Made by a program: the position numbers and the translations under genes
Assembly: GCA_037176885.1 (NCBI GenBank)
Contig: JAWWNJ010000086.1
Span: 682,001 to 746,000 of the forward strand
DNA length: 64,000 nt
Source of the DNA: Favolaschia claudopus
Lineage: Eukaryota; Basidiomycota; Agaricomycetes; Agaricales; Mycenaceae
Reading direction: 5' to 3'
The notes under the pieces: generated by a model
What the model was told of the DNA's origin: nothing
What the model saw: only the letters and a program-made list of their open reading frames with translations
The model's database searches: none
Shown here: positions 35,405 through 49,395 of the stretch, piece after piece
How positions within the stretch are numbered: position 1 is the stretch's first letter
Layout of the letters: each line of letters begins with the position of its first letter

Positions 35405-35861
35405 ATTAGAGAGTTTGCGGTGAGCCGCCAGAAGCCACCTGGCGGCTCTAACGGCATGCGGATTGGAGCGGCTACGTCATGTGGCGGCTCGTTCAGCGGC
35501 TCGTCGCGCGCGGTCCTTAGCGGTTGGTTAGTGGTTGTGTACCTTCATACTTAACTATACCTTCAGCCAATGAGAGTTCATTGTCCAAACGTGCATAATT
35601 GTTTTGAATTGAAGCAATTTCCAGCATCAACCGAAGTCTTCGGCTCGAATGCGCGATAGCGTCAGATTTTCGGGTCCAATTTTCTTCGTGTGTGTATGGC
35701 TCAAGATATAGATGACTAAGTACTAAGAATAGACTCGCAAAACCAAATTTGAACCAGTCTTACCAGCCGCCAAACGAGCCGCCAGACAGCATTGCCGCTC
35801 CAATCCGCATGCCATTAGAGCCGCCAGGTGGCTTCTGGCGGCTCACCGCAAACTCTCTAAT
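35405..35861. mobile_element. Same long-inverted-repeat element, at the B/C junction
   Basis: Identical to 17028-17484; the next base starts copy C. Confidence 0.85.
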
Positions 35862-35890
35862 GCTGCAGTGGAGGTTTTCTTCTTCTTCTT

Positions 35891-36313
35891 GTGTATTTTG
35901 ACAAAAAATTTATCATTCATATCAGCACTACAACACCGCGCACCCCAAGAAGAGGTGGTCCTGCGGGGGTACAAGTATATATAGAGAATCTGGAGGACCA
36001 CTATATCAACTCATGCTTTCATCCTACTTGTACAATATGCGACGTTGGATTCAAAGACGACACAGCTCTCAACGAAGTGGGTGCTTGGTTTTCTTGCGCC
36101 ATTAAAACTCAACAGCACAGTATATATGTGCACGCTAGTCTTCGCTGCACCATCTGCAAGTTCCAGTTCAGAACCAATGTGGAGCTTAAACTCCACTTCA
36201 ATCTATCGATGTTTCATCCAAATTGCCCAACTTGCGGGCATGGATGTCCTGACGACTCGACTCTTGAAAAGATTATTAGGGTCACAATATCACCGGTACA
36301 TGACTCAAAATGA
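35891..36313 (+). CDS. C2H2 zinc-finger protein (copy C, longest open form)
   Basis: This is the same gene as at 17609. An extra G near 35970 kee​ps the upstream frame open to give 140 codons, ending at the same stop. It carries the same three Cys/His modules, and the internal 39-nt intron candidate is retained in frame. The start codon chosen is the first in the open frame and is uncertain, because the unit junction is only 30 bp upstream. Confidence 0.5.
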   Translation: MYFDKKFIIHISTTTPRTPRRGGPAGVQVYIENLEDHYINSCFHPTCTICDVGFKDDTALNEVGAWFSCAIKTQQHSIYVHASLRCTICKFQFRTNVELKLHFNLSMFHPNCPTCGHGCPDDSTLEKIIRVTISPVHDSK

Positions 36314-37788
36314 AGTACAGCATATACTACAAGTGCATCCATTCATCTCAAGGAGAATCCGTACCTTGCTGGTCCCAGGACCAGCAGCAAATGCTTTGTG
36401 GCACTCCGTAGAGGTTCGTAGAGGTCCATGGCCAAAACGTACGCTCAAATTTGCTTGCCAGAATACCTCGTGCAGTCAACATCAGACTCTTGGCACCGAC
36501 CGTCGGATGTCCAGTAGGGTTTCCCCTCTCCCACCACACAGGTGAACCAAAGCTCAAGGGCGTAGGGGTGGTTCGTGAGGACAAGGAGATGTGAGCGTGA
36601 GCTGGGCCCTCCCTGGGCGTTGAGGGTTAGGTGTAGACAGACATCGTGGTGCAAACAAACAGTACACCAACACTAAACGTTCTTTGGCTCAAAAACGACG
36701 CCGAGAACGGGAAACCCGTGAGAATTTATCCCACTGTGAGTTATATTTTCTCAGCGCATGGCTGACTGAACACTCAATCTTTGAAAGGAATCTTCTGAGT
36801 CAAGATCACGGCGCTCGATCGGCCAACGCGCACGGCGACAACGGGAGCTTGCAGAGAAGATCGAGGCTGGCCTGCGTTTGAATACAGTTGTCACCGATCA
36901 GCACGAAATGCGATCTGAGGCGCAGAGATTTCGTACAGTGCCAAGCATCACATCACGGTTCCTTTTTTGGCAGGGAACGGCATGAAAAGTTGAACTCGAT
37001 ACTACATTATGTCATCATCATTCAACTTATAAACGGTGTAAAACCTCTCTATGGATGTGTAGCAACTCATCTTGTGCTTTGCAAGGCAAGTGAACAAGTT
37101 TTTGTATTTTCACCTCCGAAAAAGTGAAACAAACCCTAATGATAGCTGATGCCATCATCAAATTCCCATATCGGTTAGGGTTAAGGTCACGCGCGTCCCG
37201 GACTTTGCCGCCTCAACGTTCGGTGGATCACCCAGGTAGGTCAGAGCAGACTCGGCTACACTCGGCTGCCACTTTTTCTGGGTTTCTGCATCCTATATGT
37301 ACTTCAAAAGAGGACGGCACAGCCTCAGCTCCCGGAAAGGGAAATTCACCCCGTGACTTTCTGTCAAAGCCTGAGAATTCCCGCGGCGACGCGCGCCGGC
37401 GAGTGCAGCGAGCGGCGGTGCGGCGCCGCCGGCCTAGAGGTGCCGAGTGCGGTAGCCTGCGTGGCGAAGGCACGGGTCGCATAGGTCGTGACTACTGAAC
37501 ACATCTGGCCTCAATCCATCCAAAATTAGAGCCAAATGCATGATTTTATTTTTTCCAGACGCGAAAAAAAGTGAAACACCGTGGGAAAAAAGTGAGTTCT
37601 CGACGCCAAACGCATTCTTTTGGTCGGTTTCCTTCCTTAGAAAATCAGAAATAAATCACAAAAATTTATGTTCGGCCGAAAAAGCAGTGTTGGAGAAGTG
37701 ATGCTTGGCACTGTAGGCAGATAGAAGCTGCTGAACGTCGGCTTCAAGCTAATCCCAACTGCGGTAAGTGAACTTTGACTTGAAAATA

Positions 37789-38108
37789 CAGTCGAAGCTG
37801 TCGTAACCCATAGGCCTCGGTGGAGCCAAAAAGGTATGGGGTATGGCAGAGCTACTGTACCATTTCGACCAAAGATTCATCAAACTTATGTAATTTCTCA
37901 GTCCGAGATGCCCGAAAAATTTTGTTTTGAATTAAGGCGATTTTTGCACACATCAAATGAAATCGGCTGTGACCTGTGACCTGAAAAATCGGTCGAAATG
38001 GTACAGTATGGGTTTTCCCAGCCAAAAGTCGGTCAAAGTCCCCCAAAAATGTATGGGTTAAGGCCGATTATGGGTTATGAGAGCTATGGGTTATGACAGC
38101 TTCGACTG
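37789..38108. mobile_element. TA-flanked inverted-repeat element, family 1 (copy C)
   Basis: This is the same element as at 1026-1345, with identical ends and TA flanks. Confidence 0.7.
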
Positions 38109-38860
38109 TAGACAGATTGAACAATTTGAGCCCCTTAAGCTTTCCAGAGCATTAACTTACTCAGATTGCCTAGTTGAGTATAAGAAAATGTCCCAATCTT
38201 TCGTCACGACGGCTGCGACGCGATCACGTGATCAATCTTGTCGTTGTGATGAAAACACTTCGCTGAAGGGTACTCACAAAGATGCTCACACCCAGAGTAA
38301 TTTTGAGGGATACTTAAGAGTCTTTGTTATCTATATCCACATTGCTTGGGGCTTCATTAATACAACAACATAACTGTTTGAATGTTTGCCTCTGCCACCG
38401 GCAAAACCCGAGACACGGGGTTAGAGGGGGGTGGGGGTCTGAAGTACCTTATTTCACTTTTCCGACCCAGCCTCTGATTGGTCTAAAAACGCGTTTCCGA
38501 AGGTCAAAAAAAAGTCACAGAAAATATTTGATTACATAATATATTATGTATCCCACGACCTTGGGCAGCTGGGATGTGGGATAACACGTTTGAGCACCAA
38601 AGTGTCCCCGAAGTGTGCTGGTACAATCCAAATCACGGCAAAACTTGGACAAATTTTCTCAGTTTTTGATGGGGGGTGGGCGTCGACCGAGCCTTAAGTC
38701 AGTTTTCCGACCTCGTGTCCAAGATTTTAAGGATGGGTGCCCCTCGCTCTGCCTTATCGACGAAGTTATCGTATCTGCTATCATGAATAGCAATTTCAAC
38801 AAGCGGTTAAGTAATTGAACCTCAATGTAATACAAAGAACTTGTCAATAAACCCTATATA

Positions 38861-40449
38861 TTAGCCAGAATTCTTAGCCCGAGCACGCCGTCTCGGTTTT
38901 GGCCGCTCCGAGTCTTCTCCCCTCTTGACACGTTTCGGTGAAGGTTCGTCTTCAATCTCGTCCTCGGCTGCACGCTTCACAATGACTGTGATCGGTGGAG
39001 TTGGCTTCACAGTCGAATCCGCAATGCGACGGAAGGTAGGTGGGCGATAGTTTTCATCGTACATTGTGAACTCCCGTTCAAACTTCGCAAACTTCTCCAC
39101 TGAAGTTGTAGCGTTGGTGATCTGGCCAATAGCACACGTCATAATGAGGTGCAACACTGGCACTCCATCGAACGTGGAAGCGATAACTTTCTGGGAGAGG
39201 AGATCATCGAGAAGGTCGCCATTGAGGTTTAAAGGTTCCCCGAGTTCGTGTTGGACCACAAGAATCTGGAGGAGCGCAGATCCAACGGAAGAGACTCGGA
39301 TTTTCCATTCAGCTGGGAAAGATTTGTCGTCTGGGTCCAGGTGATGCGTTTGAGAAGCTTCGCAATAGCCAGCGCCTTCACCGCATTCTGCTCTGGCGTC
39401 GAGCTAAGCCCGATTGTTTTATGCCAGTCAAACGCGATGGAAGACTCGGTGGGAGTCGGGGTTAACTCCCCTTTTAGGTCGTTTCTTCGACTTCTTCGAT
39501 TCTGCGGCGAAATTGATGTAGTGTTGGACGAGGGGATGAAGGTCAGAGAAGTCGGTAAGAAAGAATAGTTGCAATGGACGGAATAGCGGAATCGAAGATA
39601 GCTTCCAACTGTGGGTTATTGTGGCTGGTGAAGTTTGGGTCTAAATATCGGGGCATGCGGACTTTGGGAAGCTGAAAGGGTTCAGTTTCATACTAGTATA
39701 TTGCGAACTTGAAGGGCTTCTCACCTGGGGACCTCTTTATCTTTCCTGGTTCCTCGCAAATGTGATACACTGCCTTGCAGAATTCACGCGACACAGAGAA
39801 TTTTTGACCCGCTGAAACTGCATTCTCCACGCAGTCCAGCCAGACGAACTCAAACTCAAGGTTGGTACCCTGCTGCTGGCGATCTCGTCTCAAGAAGCGA
39901 GCAGGATACCATCGAACACTTCCGTCCTCCAATTTTGACGTACTCGCGGAGGGAAAAGTACCAATTCCTCGTGTTCGAAGCTGCATGTCCATTAATTGAC
40001 GAAAATTCGAAAGAAAGCAAGAGAACGTACAATTTGCATCGCCTGCAAATAAATTCAACGGCGGGATCATGCCAGTTGATTCCCTTAGGCAAACACCGAA
40101 TGTGGGACCACCATTTACAATCTGAGCACTGGACCTCGTCGTATTCGTTGTCGCCCTCTGGAAAGAACGCCTCGCAACTTGTCCCTGCGCACCAAACGGG
40201 GCAAACACTCGTAGAGCTGGTAATCTGACTGGAGGATTGAACATCAACATCATCGTCTGCCAACTCGGCGATTGGAGACGGAAGCTGGAAATTCGGGGGC
40301 GCTGGCGGCGTATTGGGTGCTGCATCGTCCTCTGAATCGGAGGAACTCGGCGGGGACGCGTGGAGCCAATGGGTAGACGCCACGGCATCGCATTCTTCTT
40401 GGGACGCAAAGCGAAATTTCAAAGAGTGATGTGACCGAATGAATTTCAA
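38861..40449 (-). pseudogene. PHD-finger gene (copy C, several indels)
   Basis: Same gene. Copy C has extra bases around the start (CCATTGG destroys the ATG). It also lacks a G in exon 2 near 39946 and has extra Gs near 39460 and 39729. The frame from 40449 runs into the PHD module, but the Tudor-like exon is shifted. It is the most damaged of the three copies as written. Confidence 0.55.
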
Positions 40450-40485
40450 ATACCAATGATGGCGTCATGTACAGTGCTGCATACT

Positions 40486-42174
40486 CTACTCGGACTCTGC
40501 AGCCTGTGGATCATTGTCCTTCTCCCATTCATCTTCTGGATCCAATGTCTCGTCGCTTTCGTTTCGAATAAACAAGGCTGTATGATATAATCTGTCACTG
40601 CGAAGATCTATTAAGAAAACTCACACATACCGTCGCCCACTTCGTTTTCAGAGGTTACTGCAGGGTGAGACGATGAGCTGCGTGATTGCTCACGTCCAGG
40701 ATTGACTACGAATAATTTAGCCAACGAAGAAAAGATATGAAAGAAATAGATGGAAATAACACCGGTTGCCTTCTCTTCTTCGGAGTCGCTTCCACTGCTG
40801 GATTCAGCTGGTGTCGCTGTGTTACGTTGCTATATTTTTAAAGGGTAAGATAGTAAGAAAGGAGCACAGAGAATGAAACCAATTCCGCTGACCAGTTGAT
40901 CGTACTTGGAGAAGAATTTATCGATTTCCAACGGTTGATGTTTGCAATAGCTGAGCGTGTGTGTGTATTTGGAGTGCGTGTGCGTCCCGAGGTTGATGAA
41001 GTGAGCGCCTCCGCGGAAGATATAAGTCGTTGATTCAACGCCGCACGACTGGAGATGGAGTTTTTGACCACAGAAGCATTTCTTCGTCAACTGACGATTG
41101 AGATCTTCACCACGAATTGCAGGTGCACAGCGAATATCGAATGAACAGGAGTGTGATGCACACACCAATATTCTGATGCACCTCTGGCTGATTTCCTTCC
41201 CTTTCCGCCAGGAAACCGCATGGGGGAGAACCACGCTTACCAGGCATTTTCTCGCAGCTCCAGTTCAAGGCCAAGTTTTGCGTGGCGGTAAATTCTTGTG
41301 AGGAGAACGCTGTATAATACTTGGTGTCGAGCCAACCATCCCATGCGCTTGAAGAGAGGCTCTTGCTCGGGTCTTTGAACTCGGTGGAGCGCGGCATCTG
41401 AACAGCTGACGCTAGCAACATGAGTAAATGATATTCTTCGACAAAGTTTTCCCGGTACGTACAATTTGAACTTTCGGCTTGATTTATTGACATTGTCGGT
41501 CTATCTCGCGGGTCACTGTGACGCTCAGGGAGGGATGGCGCTACAAAACTCAGTGGATTAATTAACGATGGGTTGACTATACATACATCTCGAGACAATT
41601 GTTTGATTATGTTCGTTCCCGTCATTGGGACCTGAAAAAATTCGACTGAGACAAGAAATAGAACCCAGATCTTGACCTACTACTGAGGGGGTAATCGGCG
41701 TCTGTTATCCGCACAAAACCAATTTGCACCCCTTTTCGCAATTATTAGCAAATTCATATCTCAAACGGCAGACGCTGACCTTCAAGATCATACAACGGAA
41801 CGAGGCGGTCATTGGGCTCATTAGATAAAATAGATAGATATGCGGAGATCCATTTGACGGCGGTGATGATTCGCGTGAGGTTTTGTAGCGACGAGACAAA
41901 TAACAAGAGCGATGTAGATTGTGTCCGGCATGCTGTATATGAGCGTAGGAGACAAGAGAGCGCCAAATAGAGCCCCACAGGGATCCCAATAAGCAAACAT
42001 GTTAACAAGCGGTTCAAGTTACCGCGAAAAGCAGCCAACAAAGCCAGACACAAAGATTTCCAGAAAGACGAAGCCGAAAACGAAGTTGCCGACAACAAAT
42101 GACATTCGACTTGAGATTGGGACAAGCAAAACTAGGAGAAATTTGGAGAATACAGCGGTGAAACAGCCGCTCAT
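40486..42174 (-). CDS. Membrane plus Cys/His-domain gene (copy C)
   Basis: Same gene as 3720-5407, including the extra base in exon 6 (near 41237). An additional T near 41884 shifts exon 2 as well. As written, the frame is broken at two places. Confidence 0.5.
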
Positions 42175-42637
42175 ACTGTGAGCGCCGACTCGAAGTAAAG
42201 CGGGCACTCGACGCGAAGTCAGAGTGAATGGTCGTGGTAGAAGACAAGAAAAGAGAGAAGCACGATGAAGGGATGCCGTTCCGCCTGCCGCTGCCAGCAT
42301 TCATCACCGCCAAATCACCGCGGGCGCCTAAAGTCAACCTAAAGTTGGCTTTGGTTCTCACCGTCGACAGCGGACTCTCACCCGACTCTCACCTTAAGCA
42401 ATTCCACCTCGATCTCAAAATTCATCGGCAAGTATTGATCTCCAGTGCAATCCACTTCCACTTTCGAACATCTACGAGGATCTAATCAGCTCAATTGTAC
42501 AGCTTAAGCCAAGACCACATCAAGTAATCTTCTATTGACTATCAACACTACTTGGGCTTAATAGCAGAGCTTTTGGGAATACTTCTGCGTGAAAACTCGT
42601 GAATTTATCACTCTGCCGCATTGGTTTGGAATATATT

Positions 42638-42840
42638 AGCGGGTTTGTGCAAAGCGACCCGGGTCGCTTTGGGACCGCTCAGATCTCCACAACGAGCAGC
42701 CTCAGGGTGTGAGGTCCCAGCGACCTAGGAATGCCCCAGGGCGATACTCTCTTAGGTCGCTTGGAGCTCATACCTGGCATCTGTTGTTGCGGAGATCTGA
42801 GCGGTTGAAAAGCGACCTGGGTCGCTCGCACAAACTCCCT
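42638..42840. mobile_element. Fold-back element, ATT-flanked family (copy C)
   Basis: Same as 5871-6072, with one extra G inside. Confidence 0.75.
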
Positions 42841-43118
42841 ATTATAAAATCCCGGGCTTTGACTATTACATCGACAATGTTCGGAAGATAACTCTGCCGC
42901 GATTTCAAAGGGCAGCATCGGGCACCACGACGAATTCTTCACATATTGGTGAGTGACTCCCATTTTTGCTTTTTGCAAAGTCAATGTGCACATTGACGCA
43001 GGCAGGGACGTAGGTGGCTGTGTATTAAGCGCCGATGTTGAGATCACTAACGGTTCATGTACCATTGCCGAACGATGTATTTAAGGGTCTACTATACCTC
43101 TACTGACTACCCAACACA

Positions 43119-43415
43119 ATGCTCAGCACCTTGGGTGAGTTCAACCATGGCATAAAATTCTATTGACATCTCACTGACGCAAACTGACATTGCGTGCGTC
43201 AAAATGTCAACATGTCAATGCATTTACAATGCATTGTCAAAATATCTTTGCCCATATGTTATGCAGGCAGTGTTGCAGAAGGTCTCGGTGATACTTACAT
43301 TTTCAACAAGAATTTCATTGAAGATGACATGTACAACAAGCCTACGGGAGGGGAAATCAAACAGAGGGCTGCAAATGAGAATTGGGTGATCTCCAACCAC
43401 GGCCACGGGAATTAA
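43119..43415 (+). CDS. Small spliced gene, 54 aa (copy C)
   Basis: Identical to 6351-6647, with the same TATA-like box and intron. Confidence 0.5.
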
Positions 43416-44673
43416 AAGGAAAAATTAGGCCCGAGAAGATCTGGACGAGTGGGACGTCCTCATTGGATTATTTAATCTTACTTTCTGCAAGGGGGATAGG
43501 TAACAAGCCACGGGACGCGAGGAACCAACCATATAGGTTGGTGACGAGCGTCCTGGGGGTGCAGTCTCAGATCCTGCCAATGTAAACAGGTTTGCAGCTG
43601 TAGGAAAACATGAGGGACAGCGAGCTATGATTCTGAAATTTGAACTGCTGAGACTGAGATTTCGTTCATCTGGTAAACAAGATCATTTGCCTCCGTGCGG
43701 AGCACGGGTTCATGCTAGTTCTCATCGATTCAACTCGTTTTCTTTTCTGTGCCCCTTTTCTGTGGTCGGACCTTTCGCAGTCGCTCCCTCATTGACACCA
43801 CTGTTGCTGCCGCCCTTTCCATCTACACCAGCCAGCTCATGGATTTCACCACACAGTACGAGTGGTCCGCAGTCTTGTGTTACCAGTGGCACCTGCGCTG
43901 GTCCTCATCCCACTTCAGAATGCCGTTGCCCCAATGCCAAACCCTGCAAATCTGGCAAACAGTGCCCCCATATTGTCCCGAAATGCGCTCTGCGTGGCTA
44001 TGGTAGTAAACACTCAGCTACGGCGGCCGAGTGCCCTGTCCGTCAGATACTCTTCCGTCGCATCGAGGATGAACTTTCTGCCTCTGGGTCCTTCTTTGCT
44101 GGTATGCAAAGTGAGCACCGAGGCGAGTCCGTTTAACACTTATTCCCCTCCCCTCATGCCCCTTCTCTCTCTCACGTACAATCAACCGTACCTGGACTTC
44201 CGCTCCTAGAATGAACCGTACCATACTCTCAAGTTTGTCCCAACATGATCATTTTCTCATGGCCTCGCATTTTTGTTCATTGCTTCGTTCGTTTCGGGAA
44301 TGGGACAGCCACATAGATGTGGGTGTGGGGAACACACAGCGGCGATGAGCCTTCGCCGCTGGCGCCCAGGTCGTGGGGTGATGGGATGCGGGAAGATGAA
44401 CCCAAAAAGAGACGCCCAGACGAGGGGATCCCACAGGCCCACGGCTAACCCAAAACAGAAGGCGGCTTTGAATTGAATACGGGAGTGGCAAGATTGCGTT
44501 TTGGGACAAACAGCTTCGGAAATGCGCTGCCGTGATGGAGTCAAGACGTATAGGGGAACGGAGGGGAGCAGGGGGTACGTCTTTCATTTCGGCAGGTTCA
44601 ACAGGTGTAACATTGGCAGACTCATCATACAAACATGCGAAACGATTAGGAGACGCGATCGAGGGCGTACCGC

Positions 44674-45795
44674 TCACTCGTCGCGTGGGAGAAAACCCTG
44701 CTCTTCCTCGGCGACTACAGACTCCGGCTCACGGAGCGAGTCGGTGGTGGCAACCCGAGCCACCAGTTCGGAGAGGAGCTCGGACCCAAGCTGACGTATG
44801 ACCTCGTCAAGGACATCAGCGGCTCGGACGTCAGCCGGGGTGGGGCAATCCCGGGCCAGGTGTGGACCGCCGCATCGGTAGCAGCCACGGGGAGGTCCTC
44901 TCCCGGAGCGCGTGCGATCAACGTCCATGGGGACTACCTGCGGAGGAGCAGGAGCTGGCCGAGGAGGAGGCGCAGGGACAACAGGGAAGACACCTGCTGG
45001 ACGTGAGCGAGCGGCTGGCGGAGCTGAGGGGGCTTTCGGGAGAAGCCCAGCAGCACGAGCCCGCACGTGCGATTCGTACTGGCGGTACGCTCGGGTCCGC
45101 CAAGCCATGTAGTCGCGGAGGTCTGGGGGGTCGCTGGACGAGGTGATGGCCGCATTGATGGCAGGGTCAAGGCCAGAGCGGAACTTGGTGACCTTGACCA
45201 ACGCGTCAGCAAACCCAGCAAGGTCGAAGAGGTCTTCAAAGTCATCAGTGTACTTGAAGACATCCCGGGAGCCCATATAGTATGCCCTAGACTCGAGTTT
45301 GTGTAGGGCGTGGTCCTGCTCGTTCTCCTCGACAAAGCGTGAGCAGAACTCCTTGGTGAAGGCGTCCCAGGTGAGGAAGGGGAAAGGGGTTTTGATGGAC
45401 ATGCGCTCAGCCCATTTTTGCGCAGAGTCTTTGGACATAAAGGACATGGTGAAACGCACTGCCTTTTCCTCGGACATCTCGCCACCTTCGACAAACGCCT
45501 CCGGAACCAGTCGGATGTAAGTCCGAGCTGAGTGAAGGAAGGCCCGGCCAGCCGAGCGGTCGCCGTCAAAGACGAAAGGGGGGTTCGGTCGAAGGACCGT
45601 TTTTGCTGCCGGGGTGAGGTTGGCAAAGAGTCCTGGACTCTCGGCCGGAGGCTCTGGAGGAGCGGCAGGGGTCGGAGCAGTAGTAGTGGAAGGATTGGCA
45701 GCAGTTTGAAAAAGCTCGACCAGACGGTCAACAGTCCTCTCGAGCCTATCCATCCGCTCGGCGGCGGCTGCAGCAGCGGCGGCAGAGTCGGTCAT
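44674..45795 (-). CDS. gag: Gag (copy C)
   Basis: The frame is as fully open as in copy A, with the same zinc knuckle and tail. Confidence 0.85.
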   Translation of the reverse strand: MTDSAAAAAAAAERMDRLERTVDRLVELFQTAANPSTTTAPTPAAPPEPPAESPGLFANLTPAAKTVLRPNPPFVFDGDRSAGRAFLHSARTYIRLVPEAFVEGGEMSEEKAVRFTMSFMSKDSAQKWAERMSIKTPFPFLTWDAFTKEFCSRFVEENEQDHALHKLESRAYYMGSRDVFKYTDDFEDLFDLAGFADALVKVTKFRSGLDPAINAAITSSSDPPDLRDYMAWRTRAYRQYESHVRARAAGLLPKAPSAPPAARSRPAGVFPVVPAPPPRPAPAPPQVVPMDVDRTRSGRGPPRGCYRCGGPHLARDCPTPADVRAADVLDEVIRQLGSELLSELVARVATTDSLREPESVVAEEEQGFLPRDE

Positions 45796-47013
45796 GGTGG
45801 GTTCTAGAGAGGGGGAGGAGGGGGCAAGATTCGCGGTTTGCGCGTCCGAGACAGCAGAGGAGGAGTCCGACGAAGCAAGCGTCTGAAAAATCGCCAAAGC
45901 GCGCAATCTTGACCAGTTAATCCCTTGGAGCCTTTCTGCTGCTGTAAGGGCAACCTTTAGGACCCAAGATGTCTCGAGGGTCTAGCGAGGGAGAATCCAA
46001 AGTTAATTAAGAAGCTACTAAGAATACATCACAGCGCACCTAGCGAGGGAGAATCCAAAGAGAAGAAAGGCTGAGGATTCCCACGCTAGGTGCAGTAAAC
46101 ATATAGTAACTAGTTCCCACAAGCTCGGAGCGATCGGCAATGATCCGGGCCAAGTCACATGCCTTACTCCACGATGACATAGGGCTTTGGGGATTTGACA
46201 GGAAAGTGGGAAATCTGCAAGAGGCCTGCGTCATAGGTGGCTGTGTAGTGCCAAAAGGGGGAGTTCCCCTGACAGTAACGGAATCTTGTTTGTGGAACTC
46301 GACCTCAGAAAGTGGTGTTCGAACGCTAAAAGCAAACAATTATAGTCTTATTCAGAGCCCAAAACAGTCAAAATCGAACTCAACAGTAGTTGCCGCACAT
46401 ACCGAGGCGCCCGGCACTGCGGGGCAATCATCTACCCAAAATGGAAAAATCTTTGAACCCTGGGTTTCTGCACAAAGGTTAACCGGGGTTTCTGAATAGA
46501 ATTATCCCAGCCGATGACAGAAATCAAAAGTCAAAGTCAACCGCGGCCTTCCGGCCAACCGTACTACTTACTGTACCTCCCTGTATGGGAGCAAACGTCA
46601 CGGTAACGGTGGGGTCGGTTGTGTTGCCTCTTTTTGAGGTGGTCATGGTCACGGTTGAGGCCGATGCCTTGAAAAAATCGTGACACAGCACGAAGAAAAA
46701 GTTTTCTGCCTGGGACATACGTCACAGTTGAGTCTGTGCTTACCTTGTGTGCTGCTTATTAGCCGGCATCCCTCGAAATTGTAGTGAATTCGACAATTTG
46801 TCTTCCCGAGTTTTTTGAGCGAGATGGTTGCCTCCTTTGGCAACGGTCACGGCTCACGGCGGGTCGGTTGCCTGAAAACAAGGCAACCGTTTTGTCACGG
46901 TCCCTCGACGGTTGCTTCCATACCAGGGAGGTACGGTACGGCACGTGGCTGTCATTGCGGGGGGAGTGGGGGGAAGGCAAAGGGCTTTTCTCGAGCAAGT
47001 CGGCGGACTAGTA

Positions 47014-47270
47014 CTGTACTAATCCGACCGTTTGTTCACTGGGTGTCACCCGTCACCCAAATTGTTCATTGGACAAGTTGTTCACAACACGTCAATCACA
47101 TCAAAATTACCATATATGGTAGGCCGGCATTGCTCGGCAGATGCCGGCCGGAGATTTTTTCGATTTCTTGCCTTTCTTGGGCGTCCCCGTCACCCGTCAC
47201 CCTGTTCAAAATTGTTCAGTTCACAACCCGGCGTCACGCATAACGTGAACAACCGGTCGGATTAGTACAG
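47014..47270. mobile_element. TA-flanked inverted-repeat element, family 3 (copy C)
   Basis: Same as 10247-10503, with one substitution near 47173. Confidence 0.75.
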
Positions 47271-47477
47271 TAACCTTAAGTACAGTGCGGCGGGGTCTGA
47301 TGCCACCCCCAAAAAAAAGAACAGCCCATTTCTGGAACTTTTGATGCAAGTCGAGTACTACAGAGTAGAGTTTGGATTAGGGCCCCATCATTCTTTGGGG
47401 GGTGGCCCAAGGGTGGCCCGGCAAGACGTATTGATCACGTGTCAGTGACAAGAGTTGAACCATCCAAGAACCATCGC

Positions 47478-48014
47478 ATGTCGTCTTTCGTGAACCCCCT
47501 CGCCGACTTTGCGGTGCAATGGAAGTCGTTGTCGAAGACAATCCAGGATCCCGCATGTTCCGCCATGGGCCAGACCCTTGATCAACTTATTGATATCGCA
47601 AACCGCGTTCTGACTCTTTGCAACCGAGGCCCGAGGAGCTGATGCCCACAACCATGCCAGCACTCGTAGCCTTCCACGCCGTTTTTTACGAACTGCCCGG
47701 CTGTCTTGGCACTGCTCGGCGATTTTGCGAGTTATATGACACTTGGCTCGCCCAAGGCACCGAATTCTGTGCTGCAGTCAGACCTCATTTGCTAATTATC
47801 CTACATAATTGGTTTAACGATCACTGCAGTGCCGCACACAACACCACTTGAAAACATGCTCAAAATGCAAAGCAGTATATTACTGTGGCGTGGAATGCCA
47901 GAGGGAAGATTGGGTAAAACAGCATAGGCGAGAGTGTGAAGTGCTAAAAGGTTATGTATCATCATCATGTGTTCTTTCTTGTTCACTAACTTTGATTAAG
48001 ACGCCAGTCGATGA
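47478..48014 (+). pseudogene. MYND zinc-finger protein (copy C)
   Basis: Identical to 10711-11247, with the same two frame breaks. Confidence 0.6.
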
Positions 48015-48501
48015 TACAGATGGACGGTTGAATGCACGCAACCATTAGTCTCTAGTCTCGTAAACCCAGACGTTCCTGCGTACTTAATCCTTGCTTAATC
48101 CGAGCCGTATATAGTTCGCCCTTAATCACCTCCGACCCAACCTGCGACGTCCAGCCCACCCAGCGCTCCTCCATCACATAAGCGACCCCGCCTTTATCAC
48201 GACGCGTGTGTCGGGAGCGACACCCCGCTCGGTCGGCCAGACTCGCCCCTCATCCATCGCAGCTCCCTGCTTCTCAGTACTCCCGAAAGGGAGGCAATGA
48301 GCCGGGAGATGGATGAGATGCTCCGTGAGGGCTCTCGAAGCTCAGCTTCGGCAGCTGCCAATGTACACATCAGGCAGCGAGAACATCCCCCGACACCCTT
48401 CGCCCCACGCAAGCGCTTGACGAGAAGATTGCAATTAAAACTCGTTCTTTTAAAAAATAACAATACATTTTTTTCCACAACTCCATTATTTGAGTGATCT
48501 A

Positions 48502-48776
48502 CTAGTACTGGTCCTCGTCACCCTCTTCTTCGCCATTTCCCGCGTTTCCGGTATTATCAGCACCGCCCATCTCAACGTCCTCCTCGACCTCAGCATTCCT
48601 GACTGCGTCCAACGCCGCATTCAGGTCCCCAGCACTCGCACCGACATCCATCTCTTTCACAGCACCGAGGCTCGTTTCGCTCTCTGGGAAGATTTCTTCG
48701 TCCCATTCCGTGAAAAGCGCGAGAACGGGCTTAGAGCGACTACGAAGCCCCTCGAGAAGGTAACGAAGAATCGAAT
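48502..48776 (-). CDS. C-terminal exon of an unknown acidic protein (copy C)
   Basis: Identical in coding sequence to 11734-12008; an extra A lies just downstream. Confidence 0.5.
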
Positions 48777-49395
48777 CTTAGCAAGAATAAGTATGACGGT
48801 ATTTATCGTCAAAAATTATTCACGTAACTTTTGTGCACAATACACATTGCACCACGCATGATTATTGGCCCGTGTGCACAGCTCCCAGCACGATTTGCTG
48901 GTGAACTTACCAGTGTTGACTTCTCAAGATCATCATTTTGAGGGCTACAAGCCCCAAATTAATGCTCCATGACAGTAGAGCCGGCCACCGGCAATCCATC
49001 AGCGGAGTTTAAGTACAGTGGTGGCAAATAGAAATTGCCATGGCTTTTTGGTGAAAATCTGGCTGTATACTTCACCGAATGACCTCAAATAAGATGTAGA
49101 GATGGGTATGTGATACTTCTGTACCTCTTAGACCACTCAAAAATATATCATGCCCTGAGAACGCATCAATCTCAGAATTTCTCATTTCGAAGTCTCAGAA
49201 AGAGTGACTCTTCGCTTCTCCCGCTGCGAATCGTTTTGCCCGCTACGTTCTCGCTAGACAATCTAGTAGTTCGTCCCGCTCAAATGTAGCGACCTTGATT
49301 GATTGAAGCTTGCACAAGTATTCTGAGGGACGATACGTGCTCCCGCCACCCCGAACACACACACACACACATTGTATTGGATTAGATTTGTGATT